A DNA stretch of 64,000 nt from Marsupella aquatica (lineage: Eukaryota; Marchantiophyta), in assembly GCA_973895155.1 (NCBI GenBank), contig OZ316891.1, positions 20,274,001 through 20,338,000 of the forward strand, written 5' to 3'. Shown piece after piece: positions 49,495 to 60,300 of the stretch. Position 1 is the stretch's first letter; each line of letters starts with the position of its first letter. Under the pieces are notes generated by a model. That model ran no database searches, was not told the origin of the DNA, and saw only the letters and a list, made by a program, of their open reading frames with translations. The translations under genes and the position numbers were made by a program.

Positions 49495-49705
49495 TGTTGG
49501 AAATGAACCACAGTCAACAATGATGGTTACAACCACAAAGGGCCTGTAGCTCAGTGGTAGAGCATTAATTACGATGTACATGAGAGGTCCTAAGTTCAAT
49601 TCAAAGCCTGTTCATGGTGTTGACAATTCCAACATGGTATAGAGCCAAAGGTCAGGAAATTCTCTTGAAGGAAGTGCGGCTCAAGGGAGAGTGTTGGAAA
49701 TGAAC
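49495..49705 (+). mobile_element. Short LTR-retroelement-like unit carrying a tRNA-like Pol III promoter
   Basis: A 140 bp block (49495-49634) starts TGTTGG and ends CCAACA, the inverted termini typical of plant LTRs. It is followed at once by TGGTATAGAGCC (49635-49646), close to the initiator-Met primer-binding site TGGTATCAGAGC. After about 37 bp comes a purine tract, AAGGGAGAG, and then the opening TGTTGGAAATGAAC is repeated at 49692. Inside the block lie a tRNA-type A box, TAGCTCAGTGGT (49547-49558), and B box, AAGTTCAATTC (49592-49602), 34 bp apart. Acceptor-stem pairing is lacking, so it is not a tRNA gene. The layout resembles a TRIM-type element. The downstream LTR matches only for its first ~18 bp. 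Confidence 0.55.
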
Positions 49706-50340
49706 TACGAGTGTCAGTTTATTTACAATATGTTGGGCCCATTACTTCTTTTCATGTCTTGTAAGATTGAACTACGAGTGACAGATTATTTACAATATGT
49801 TGGGCCCATTACTTCTTTTCATGTCCTTGTAAGATAAAATCTGGACCTTACAGTGAGTGGAACTGCCAATTTTGTGTAAGATAAAATGTGGACCGTTTAG
49901 TGAGTGGAACTGGCGGCTTTACAAGATGTTGGGCCAATTACTTCCTTTTATTTTCTATAAGATTAAATCTGGACCCTACAATGAGTGGAACTGGCGGGCC
50001 CATTGCATCTTTGCATTCCAGATGAAATGAAGTGTGGACTCTCTAATAAATGGGAACAGCTGCAGTTTGTGTTACAAAAACTCATAGGCCCATTCAGGTA
50101 TGGTGAATCTGGACCATATAGGGATGAAAACAAAATATATCTCCTTCTACCTTAGTAACTCCAGAGGAAATAAAGTTGGGCTGTCTAATGAATAGGAATA
50201 GTTGCAGTTTGTGTTACAAGGACTAGTGGGAAGGCTGCAGTTTGTGTTATGAGGACTCACAGCCTATTCAAGTATGGTAAATCTGGACCTCAATATGATG
50301 AAAATCAAAATCTATTTCCTCCTTGTAGCTTGATTGATGG
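49701..50340. repeat. 67 bp tandem pair and degenerate relatives
   Basis: TGAACTACGAGTG, TTATTTACAATATGTTGGGC and CCATTACTTCTTTTCATGTC occur in two near-identical units at about 49701 and 49768. Looser copies with AAGAT(A/T)AAATCTGGACC and GAGTGGAACTG continue to about 50040, and a related pair runs to about 50340. They probably derive from LTR sequence. Confidence 0.6.
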
Positions 50341-50930
50341 TGCAAAAGATATCTTGAGTAAAAGATTTTGTTTATTAACTAGCGTAAAAAATGTAGTCAA
50401 GTAAAAAATGTCACTATTTTTTGGTCTCCTCTTTCTCTCATTGATTACTCCTGTCAATAGGACTATCATCCAATACCCAATGGACTATGTAACACTTCCT
50501 ATGCATGGATGGTAGGGGAGAGAAGCATTTCCTGTGCATAGATGGTAGAGGGAAGAGCACTTCTTATGAATGGATGGTACAAGGAAGACTTGAGTAAACT
50601 CTTGTTCTTCTTACTGGGTTAGCTAACCCCAGATTACATTAAGATAAGATACAATTAGATTAGGCCCACACATCTCGGCCCCTTGGGGTTATAGGTTAGG
50701 GGGAGAACATTATTTCATTCATTCTTCACATGTACTTTCTCATGAAGTGTTGATCTTTCAAGAATTTCTCCATCATAGTGTCTTGTTGGTGTAGTTTGAA
50801 ATTGAATGTTCTCATGTTTTGCATTTCCTATCTAGTTTACTGTTCATTGCAAAATATAATTATATTTGTGTTTTATTCCTTCCACTTTTTCCTATTTTCA
50901 TGTTTTCCACCCAAAACAGCACAAAAATTT
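50341..50930. other. AT-rich intergenic stretch
   Basis: No gene is supported. Wording such as GGGGGAGAACATTATTTC resembles plant copia LTRs, but no complete element can be delimited. Confidence 0.35.
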
Positions 50931-50964
50931 GGGACTAGTATAGAGAAAGAAAAACAAGTACCCG

Positions 50965-51330
50965 TGAGCTCTTGTAAACCCCCTAAAGATTACCTCATGT
51001 TACCACATGTATTGTTACACAGCTTGTGAACCCCCCCTGCTCGCCCCCCCCCTAAAGATTACAGCGTGTATTATTGTTACACAGCAATGGCTCGTCGAAA
51101 GCCCTCCCACTCTATTACTCTCCTCTATTCAGAAGGGGTAGTTGGGGCTAGTATAAAAAAACGAAAAACTACTCTCCTCTATTCACGGGAAGGGGTAGTC
51201 GGGGCTAGCAAGAAAAAGGAAAAACTACTAATGTAGTACTCTTGTAAACCCCCCTAAAGATTACCGCGTGTATTGTTACACAGCGAAGGCTCGTCGAAGC
51301 CCTCCCACTCTACTCTACTACTGTAGAGTC
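50965..51330. repeat. Direct repeats with CCCCCCTAAAGATTAC
   Basis: CTTGTAAACCCCC(C)CTAAAGATTAC occurs at about 50971 and 51240, with a partial copy at 51045. GTTACACAGC, GGCTCGTCGAA and GCCCTCCCACTCTA follow the second and third. ACTCTCCTCTATTCA is also duplicated at about 51117 and 51172. Confidence 0.75.
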
Positions 51331-52880
51331 CACAATCGCATCCACAACGCGTTTCCCTCCATCAGGGTTTGAAGCTCCTCATGGCTGGAGCAGCACGGAG
51401 CAGCACGGAGCTGCCGACACTACTTGTATCATCTCGCTTCACACCTCCGAGCAGTCGGCGCTCATTTGCTACACCTCATGTCGGCGGGTGCAGAAGTGGG
51501 TTCTGAAGAATTGATCGATTGCCCTCGCGATTCGTGGTTTTCTAACGACGCGACTGGTTTTATCTGGGCTTCTTGACTCGCCTTCCTTGAATGCTGTTGT
51601 GGAAGTGTCTCGTGCATTGTTAGTGTAGTTCGTTTTGCCTTTGGAATTCGATCTGGCTGTGGAGGGTGTGGTGGGTTATGTTTAGCAATTGGATTTGGGT
51701 TTAGGGCTTCGTCGCTAGTGTCTTTTCGCTGGATGCGCATGACGAGTCTCTGTGATAGATCGTTTTTGCTGGTGGCTATGGAGCGAGTCCGGGTTTTCCT
51801 CGCCACCGATGGCAGTGTGGTCCTGTTCGAGAAGTTGTGTCTTTCTTCTTTATTCTACAAGGGTGGACTTGTTGCGGTTGAGGGTTAGCTATTTGTGGAC
51901 CTTCAGTCAGACGGTTCTTACTTGTAAATCGGATGTCTCTCTTTTGAATCGTACCTGGCCGGTTGACGAGCAAGTTGTGGTGGCATCAGGTCTCTGTGCA
52001 TCAGGTCTCTGTGCATCAGAAGGTAAATCTTGGAAGTGAGGTTGTCCCTCTGTAGATAATAGTGAACGAACGTCGCTGATGAGCTTAGCGTTAGTGGATC
52101 TTGGAGGACAAGGCCCGGCGCAGATCTTGTCCGCCTCCTTGTCCTGCCAGATCCCACTACCGATGCGCTTCATCACGTGGCTTAAGAACTACCGATGTAT
52201 ATACTTGATGGATCGTGCGACTGAAGCCAACGATTGTGCTCATCAGAGTGGTGCCTCTCTGGACATAACTGACGTGCGTTATAGCGTCTGCTTTGTCCAG
52301 TCATGTCCCATACCGATTGGCGCACTCGACAGAGTGTACCTGGCTGTGGTCCTCCTGCCTTTTTGGTCCTGTATGATAAACTGTGGGCCTTTCAACGCCG
52401 AGTTCTTTCGATAGGCCCATAGCGTTCGTCACAAGAAGCCAGAGCCTTTCTCATTTGATTTTAGCTTAGCTCATACGATGCGTTAGATGGCACCTGCCGG
52501 GGAGGACGGCCAAGTCACAGTTACGGAGCTTGCATCGTAGTAACGTTCCAACTTGAGGAAGTCATAGATGCGGCAGTCGTTTGCGCATAGGAGAGCACTT
52601 CCCTTTGGAACTTCTCGTTTGCAACATGGCTGCGACAGTGTGTAATGCTAGCTTCGTAGACTTGACGGCTGGGCCACCAAGCCAAAACGGTAATGGCTTC
52701 CTATGGAGCTGGTTAAACGGTAACCACTCGATGGTAGTCCGAACTGTCTGCATTTTACATGTAGGTTTTCACCTTTTTCTCCGGGATCGTATCTTCGGAC
52801 TCAATGCAGTGCTCAAATCTGCTCCAGATTTGAGGGCCGCTATTACCGCATTTCCTGTCGTCACGAGCGGTATTGTGTGG
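51331..52880. other. Possible snoRNA host transcript, no protein recognised
   Basis: Several open frames (51462-51806 minus, 51752-52039 plus, 52581-52883 plus) look like filler and match no family. The 15-mer GCATCAGGTCTCTGT is tandemly repeated at about 51985-52020. The stretch lies directly upstream of the snoRNA array and may include its promoter. Confidence 0.35.
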
Positions 52881-52910
52881 TAGCTTGAGAACAATACCTT
52901 GCAGTTAGAC

Positions 52911-52994
52911 CAGCGAAATGATGAGGAACTATTTCCCTATTGGTTTGATGGCCGGAATGATGGCTAATTATTGCTTCAAACTTACTGATCGCTG
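52911..52994 (+). ncRNA. C/D box snoRNA, copy 1
   Basis: 84 nt. The terminal stem CAGCGA (52911-52916) pairs perfectly with TCGCTG (52989-52994). Box C is ATGATGA at 52918-52924 and box D is CTGA at 52985-52988. An internal AATGATGG can serve as C'. The 16 nt before the base adjoining box D (52968-52983) complement a conserved 18S rRNA stretch. It likely guides 2'-O-methylation with fibrillarin, Nop56/58 and the 15.5K protein in the nucleolus. Confidence 0.88.
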
Positions 52995-53263
52995 AATCCT
53001 CTGTCGTACCCAAGCAAGGATACGTTGTCTTCCTTGTAAAGTGGCCTAGTAAACAACTCTTGATGGTCGTCTTGTTTCAGTGACCTAGCTCCTAGCTCCT
53101 CCTAGCTTGGTCGAGGTCTTTTGGGTCCTTGACATCAAAAGATAGTTGGTTATAGAGGAATTTATCTCGGAAACTTAGGTACTTGTGTGAACTAACCCTC
53201 TTCCAGGAAATATGCTGTGTAAATGTATGTTTGTACACAAGCACGGCATTTATGCAGTAAGAC

Positions 53264-53346
53264 CAGCGAATGATGAGGAATTATTTCCCTATTGGTTTGA
53301 CGGCCGGAATGATGGCTATTTATTGCTTCAAACTTACTGATCGCTG
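53264..53346 (+). ncRNA. C/D box snoRNA, copy 2
   Basis: 83 nt with the same architecture: stem CAGCGA (53264-53269) with TCGCTG (53341-53346), box C ATGATGA at 53270-53276, box D CTGA at 53337-53340. It lacks one A between stem and box C and has a few substitutions (AATTATTT for AACTATTT, GACGG for GATGG). All functional boxes and the guide are unchanged. Confidence 0.88.
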
Positions 53347-53591
53347 AGTCTCTGTCAAGTATACCCCGTTGTCTTCCTTGCAAAGTGGACATAATAAATT
53401 ATGGTGACTTTCCAGGGCCTCCTTGTTCTAGCCTCCTTTTCTCGAGGTCTGTGGTGGTGTTGATATCAATTATTGTAGGTTATCTAGCTAAGAACTTGTC
53501 TCCGAAACTAAGGTCCTGGGTGGATACGAACCCTCCCCGGAGATTTGTGGATCATTTAGATTTAGTACTTGAGAACAACACGATGTAAGAA

Positions 53592-53675
53592 CAGCGAAAT
53601 GATGAGGAACTATTTCCCTATTGGTTTGATGGCCGGAATGATGGCTATTTATTGCTTCAAACTTACTGATCGCTG
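53592..53675 (+). ncRNA. C/D box snoRNA, copy 3
   Basis: 84 nt with stem CAGCGA (53592-53597) and TCGCTG (53670-53675), box C ATGATGA at 53599-53605, and box D CTGA at 53666-53669. The guide is identical to copies 1 and 2. Copy 3 agrees with copy 1 at the positions where copy 2 differs, apart from TATTTATT in place of TAATTATT. Confidence 0.88.
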
Positions 53676-53760
53676 AGTTCTGTGTCCTACCCAAACAAGG
53701 AGACCTTTGTCTTAGTTAAATGGCCTAATAAATTATAGTAACTTCCCAAAGGTCACTGCC

Positions 53761-54377
53761 CTGGCCAATGTTCATTTGTTCATTCCTGCAGGGGGAACTG
53801 ACTGTAAAATGGCGGCGGAAATATTTTTGAAATTAATTGTGAACTCTGGTGTCGTTCAGAATGAATTTCAAAAATATTAGAACCTATGACACGATTAAGA
53901 TAATGGCTTCCACAGAACATTGGCCTAACCTTCACTGGGGTGGAGGATGATAGACAAGGCAAAGAAACAACGATGACATTTGGTTTCACAAGCATAAGAA
54001 ACAACGATGGGCTATGAAAAATACATGCACGTCAGAAATAATGCTAGGCCGGGCTTAGAAATATGCTGGACATCAAAGGAAAGTTGGACATACAAGATGC
54101 TATGCACAGTATAAAAGCAGAATGATATAACAGAATTCCAATTGCGTCTAGCATAATTCTTGACCAGCATTCCGAATGTACAACAATGAAATGGTTATGT
54201 CTCTCCTGCATAAAATTTCAGGACCGGTCAAATAATCTACAAAAATGAGATGGTATGTAACAAGCAAAGTATTCACGGACAGAAGATACTACCAGATAAA
54301 ACTCTATCGAAATATTATGGCGTAACCACACTGCTATCACCGAAGTGAAGTAACCAGCAGCTGGCGGCCAGAAAGTC
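53761..54377. other. snoRNA array 3' side and acetyl-CoA synthetase 3' region
   Basis: Presumably holds the 3' UTR of the minus-strand synthetase gene. No other feature is supported. Confidence 0.4.
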
Positions 54378-57300
54378 CTACTTATCTCGGAGAGCAATGA
54401 GTTGATCCACAACTTTTGGGTCAGCCAAAGTACTCACGTCACCTAGTTCGTGAATTTCATTAGAAGCTATCTTCCGTAATATTCTACGCATGATCTTACC
54501 ACTCCTTGTCTTGGGCAAACCAGGAGCCCAATGAATCTTGTCAGGGGTCGCAAAAGGACCAATCTGTGCAAAACAGATATCAAATACTCGTCAGAAAATT
54601 GGATTATATCCTTATAAATGAATCTTTTCAGTCACCAACAATTCGACCCATGTTTCAAAAACTCATCCCCGAGCCTAATCTCGTTGATTCAAAAGGGGAT
54701 TGTGCAGCAGAAAACTTCCAAGCAAGAAACCCATGGTACTGAACAGGGAACTGTTAAAGATTTTCACCCATCCCCATTATTACACGAAGATCACCTGAGC
54801 TCGAACTGCTGCCACTAAATTCTTCCTAAGTTCATCGCTGTATTCTACGCCTTCTAGAAGGGTAACGAATGCGTAGATGCCCTGCCCTTTGACCTTCATA
54901 AAAAGCCAACCAATTTTATACCAGCCATGAGATTGCTTACAAATAATGCTCACATTCAGCAAGAGCTACCCACATTCATCCGAAAGGGTCTTGTGATAAA
55001 AACCTTCCAGCGATCGATGGGTTCTTAAACACACTGCAACTTCTACAAAATGGAAAAGGGATTGAAATTCAATTACTGGTGGGATTGGTAGCCCACGTTA
55101 GCATCAACTTCTGGTCCATACCTGGTGGTCATATCCGACTACAGCCGCTTCAGCAGCTTTCGGATGTGAAACAAGAGCCGATTCTACCTCAGCACTGCCA
55201 ATTCGGTGGCCACTGGTATCCCCACAATCCCTTTTCATCAGCAATTTTGATCACAGTCGACCTAACTCAGCTTTCACTACTTAGCTTCTTCGTTTGGACC
55301 GGGGTTGACTAGCATTACCTCAAAACTAAGAAGAGAAATCAAACACTGAAATTGATACAACCAAACGACGAGGGGACACACCTAACATTGATGACATCAT
55401 CCACTCTTCCCGTCAGCCAGTAGTAGCCATCCTCATCCCTGAAGTAATCATAGTTTCAAAATATGTTGAGAAGAGAAATCATGTCTGGCGTTCAGATACT
55501 TCCGCAATTAAATAAGAGTATTTTAAAAGCTGTTGCTTATTGTCATAGCAGAGCATATCCCACCTGTGACAGCCATCGCCACTGAAATAAAATCCTTTGA
55601 AAGGTGCAAAGTACGTCGTCTCGTATCTCGAATGGTCCCCATACAGGGTTCTGAAAGCGCCGGGCCATGACGCCTTTATGCAAAGATACCCACTGCACAC
55701 CCCTTCGAGTTCCTTCCCATCTTGGTCAACGATGGCAGGCTGCCATACCAGTTTCACTTGTTTCAGTAATGCAGCCATCGAGACTCCCCGTAGAATTGTT
55801 ACCCATAATAATTCTATGCAAAACTTTGACTGAAAGGAAACTTAATTGCAGAGAATGGGTGTTTCTATTCTAGCGAATGCTTACAAAACGTTTTAGAAAC
55901 AGTCTGCCACACCAGCTAGGAAGGAAAGATTTGAATTACCTGAACTCCAAAAAAAGGAAATGTCGCAGATCCTGGCTTTAAAGACCAGGCACCGGGGATT
56001 GGTGTGATCTGCAATGCAACAATACTGATGAGACTCCACAAAACTGCTCTAGGAAAGTATCTTGCTAACAAATCGTCGAATGAATGCAAGAGGAGTTCAC
56101 TTCCGGTCGATTGTGAACAATTATCATCAATATTATCTTACCATAAAGCCACCAGTCTCAGTTTGCCACCACGTATCGCTGATAGGACAGCGCCCGTCCC
56201 CAACTACGTCATGATACCACCTGCACACGTACGCAACTTGTTGTTGCAGGCCACGAGCTGTGTTCTGTATAATCATATGGTTGAGGTTCATGAAGAATTG
56301 CTTTTTGGGCATCTGACGCTAATCAGCGATCCAGTGCGTAAAGATTCAGAATTTGAAGAACGATTTCTGCTCTAACTTCAAATACAGCCGACATCCCTTA
56401 AATAAGACATATCAGTCTCAAATTAACGAGAGAACAAACGCAAAATCTTTGGAGTTAGCAGTCCCTGAAGGAAACGACCACGTTTAGGTACAGTAAATGG
56501 CTTTTAATTGTGCTTTTGTGCGGACTGATTGAAAACCAGGACATCAATGGGAACTCTGCTGGACGGAGAGCAAACCTCCATGCACTTGGATTAATGGGCT
56601 CTCCGACGCTTCCTAGCACCCGTAAGGACCTCCGCGAATACTTCTTCACAGGCTGGAAAGTCATAAAATCATATTAGAAGTTCTTTTTCTTAAGTTGCCA
56701 TTCTCTGCATGTTCCACGTCACCATCCTACAAGAGAGATTGGTCAACCGTTGTGAAGTTCTGGCATCCTTATCTAAAGGAATACTTGTTAACAAATTACT
56801 TGATATGTCAAGAAATGTTGGGCAGTTCCTACAGTATACACAGAAGTCTGTCTTAAAAAGTTCATTAAAGTTCATTACTTATCACGGCTTTTGTAAGCTT
56901 TCGCGAGTTCTCACTGAGTTTTCTAAGCAGTATAAAGAAGCAAAATCCGCTGATTTAATTTAGACATCTCGCTCGAGATCCCTTCCACAGCGAGTTCATG
57001 CATTTATTCACTAGTGAAAATTTCAAAAGGTTAAATTTCGTAGAGGAAACAGTGCTCGGGAGCAAGACCTACCCCGTCTCCAGCTCGCATGAGAGACCTA
57101 ATTGCTGTTGGAGCAGTATAGAATATGCTAACATTGTACTTGTCTACTATCTCCCAACATCGGCCCTCGTCCGGGTAAGTTGGTACCTGTTCAGGAACAA
57201 ACAGGAATTTCCAAACCTTGTCTTAGGCTTCCGCATTCCTATTTGTGCCTACTATCGGTCTTCTTGAAGTGAAGTCTGAACAGTACGACTAGCATTTCCA

Positions 57301-60300
57301 GACATGCTTAGGCAGACCATATCGCAATTGTAATTCTTCAGAAAACGACTAAGCCTTTGCAGTAACAAGTCAGAGTCATTACCCCTTCAAACACTACTAC
57401 GGTAGCTCCATTGAGCAGGGGACCGTAAGTGAGGTAACTGTGTCCAGTGATCCATCCACAATCTGCTGTACACCTACAAAACCATTCATTCCAGCTATCT
57501 CAATTAGTTTGATGAGACATTGCAAATAAGATCTATTGATAACTTTAAGAATTACCAAAAACTGACAGCTTAGCAGAGAACTTTCGATAATGGTTATAAT
57601 TCTTACCAGAATATGTCACCAGGATGGAAATCAAACGCATATTTGAAAGTGGTGGCAGTCCAAACCATATAACCGCCCGTGGTGTGCAGAACACCCTGAC
57701 GACCATCGCGCAATCAGTCATCCAAAGTTGATCTTTTACAACAGATCCACATAGGGTTTATACTAAAGTACTCCACTAAAATATCACACGCCACTCTTAA
57801 TTGACACCTTTCACACAGCGAGTGCACGAATTTTCCAGGTACCACAATGTAAAGCAACTAGACCTGAACTTTCAAAAGCAGGACTATTTGGCTTACCTTG
57901 GGCTTGCCTGTACTTCCACTTGTGTAGAGCAAAAATAAAGGGTCTTCAGCATCAACCCACTCAATAGCACATTCAATGGACTGGGTCGGCACAACATCCT
58001 AAAACAGACAGGGAGCTCGAACGGTTCAAAGACTAAACCCAATTTTCCAGTTGGAGCACAATTATTAGACAAGGAGTAACTCCTTCAAAAGCATTGCAAG
58101 CAAGGCATACTTCGCTTTCAAGAAACGGCTGGAAGCTTCATTTCCTCTGCAAATCTCTTCAAAACCTACCTCGCAACAAGGCATGTTTCATTCTTAAAAA
58201 CGCCGGGCTTTCATTCTCCACAACACAACCCTTCGAAACTTCTGTAATGAAGGGATAGATGCATGTAGCAACGATCAAGCCTGCTTTTAAGTTCTCTATC
58301 CTATCGTCTGATGCCGTATTTGTACTGACCTGCCACCACACCTCTCTTCCAGCTTGAAAAGCTGTTTCTTTTCTTGAAATGGCTACATCGTTGGCGTACA
58401 CTAAAACCGTATCTGGACGAAACAAAAGTAACAGTATTAGACCTGGAAATCAAGCAGGCCCAGAACTGCTGCTTCCCTGCCAAAAAAACCTTCCCAAGAG
58501 TAGAGGTGCCATAGTAAAGAACAAATGCGATGACAGACTTGGCTCATTCCCAGACAAGAGCACTGACAACCCTTGGCGGAGGAAGTCGAGGCGAGTTATG
58601 CTCCGGTAGTGAGTGTAGGCGGCAATGGCAACGAGATCAGAAACCGCTCAGTTTTCTCCTAGTTCTAAACAAGACGTGCAACCTCTTGAGCTTTCCTGGC
58701 TCCACATTCGAACACGCAGTCAACTTTAACGTAGTTTCAGATCACGGTGATGATAATTGTCATTTTGAATCACAAACCTACCGAAAGATTCGGCCAATTT
58801 TTCCGAAGGAATTTTAAGAAAGTGGGTAAGAGAAAGGCTTACCTACAGAAAATCCACTCTTGCTGGCAATCTTCAAAGAGTCATCAACGATTCCTTTAAG
58901 ATATATAGATTTAGCACCTCGCATTACGCCATTGGCTGTCAGTATAACCTTAGGCTTAAAGTCCAGAATCCGTTGAGAAAGTGCTTCTGCCGAAAAGCCT
59001 GCAAACACAACCTGGGCAGATATTCGAGGCGTCCTAAGTAAAGGAGGATGGAATATGTCACCAACTCTGCATTACTTTCCCCCCATTCGGAAGAAACAGG
59101 CACCTGCAGCAAATTCGACTACTTGCTAACTTACAGTACTTTCCTTGGAATAGAGATCCCCTATCAGCAGACACCGAGTGCAACTATTCGAAATTACGAA
59201 TCTACTGATCCACAAGTAATCGTTTTCACGGACCAGAGATTCGTTTACTGGAGCAATAAGTCGCCCACATCAAAATCCAGCAACATACCGAGTGAACCGC
59301 CCCAATTCGAGCACACGCCAGCATTGCTACCGGCAACTCCATCAACATAGGCATGTAAATAACAACGGCATCCCCTTTGCCCACGCCGAGAGAGCGAAGA
59401 TAATTTGCGACCTGGGCTAGATCAAAAGAGACAACAACACTAAAAGTTAAAAGGCACCCGTGAGCCATTACTGTAGTCGAGACAGAATGATACGCTTGAC
59501 GACAACTCCAAACCAGAAGAATTGCACAGATTAGAACAGAACACGTTAAAACTCAACCGTAAGGTATCAAATCCAGAAGAGAAACGCTTGACGACAACTC
59601 CAAATCATGCGAATGAACATTTGGACCCAGCGCTACAGTCCTCAGAAGGAAAATTCTAGCAACACCAAGGTGAGTCCATTACCCTGCAAACCTCGTCTTT
59701 CAGCTGGCGAAACGTCAACTTGCTATCATATCCTGGTTCGTTTCCCTCCCAAATGAGTGCGACATCATCACCCCTGGATTCCACGTGTCTGTCGACCGCA
59801 TTGTAACAAATATTTGTCTTGCCACCTTTGAACCACTAAAATGAGACCACCATTGAAGCACGTTAGGAGTTGTCTAGCAGGCCCGGCAGCATCTAGAAAG
59901 ATTTACAAAGCTCCTCATCGAATCGGTTCAGCACTCGATGACCATGGACGACAAACAATTACTTGTAAGTCGCAAAAGCAAATGTAGCGAGCCGGAATGT
60001 TGAGAACAAGACATTCAACCGAGTTCTTTCTTCTCTGCAGCGGCTTTTAGTCAATCAAAGTCTTGTAGTTACCTCAACAGCAATGGGGCCCTTGCGAACA
60101 TCAAAATTCTCCTCGTGGATTTTTCCATCCTTCACGTCCCACTTAGATTTCCAGTAGAATTCGGACGCAATTTCACCCCAAAAGCTATCAGGGTCCTCGA
60201 CAGACTTCTTGTACAGCGCATCATACTGCAAAGATCTCGTCGTTCAGTCAATCAGACCAGCACGGTAAGTAGAGTGATTGATTGACTGTATGACTAGCAA

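Larger units (their letters stand above)
52880..53760 (+). repeat. Tandem ~330-355 bp units, each carrying one snoRNA
   Basis: Besides the snoRNAs, units share TGTC(G/C)TACCCAA-CAAGGA, TTGTCTTCCTTG(T/C)AAAGTGG, TAATAAATTA and a CTC(G)GAAAC(T)TA(A)GGT element. The spacers are much more diverged than the 80-odd bases of the snoRNAs. This is the pattern expected when only the RNA is under selection. Plant snoRNA genes commonly occur in such homologous clusters processed from one precursor. Confidence 0.8.

Noticed and set aside
49540-49610. A tRNA gene
   Set aside because: The D-arm-like A box is good, but the acceptor and T stems do not pair and no proper anticodon arm forms. It is a tRNA-like promoter inside a mobile element.
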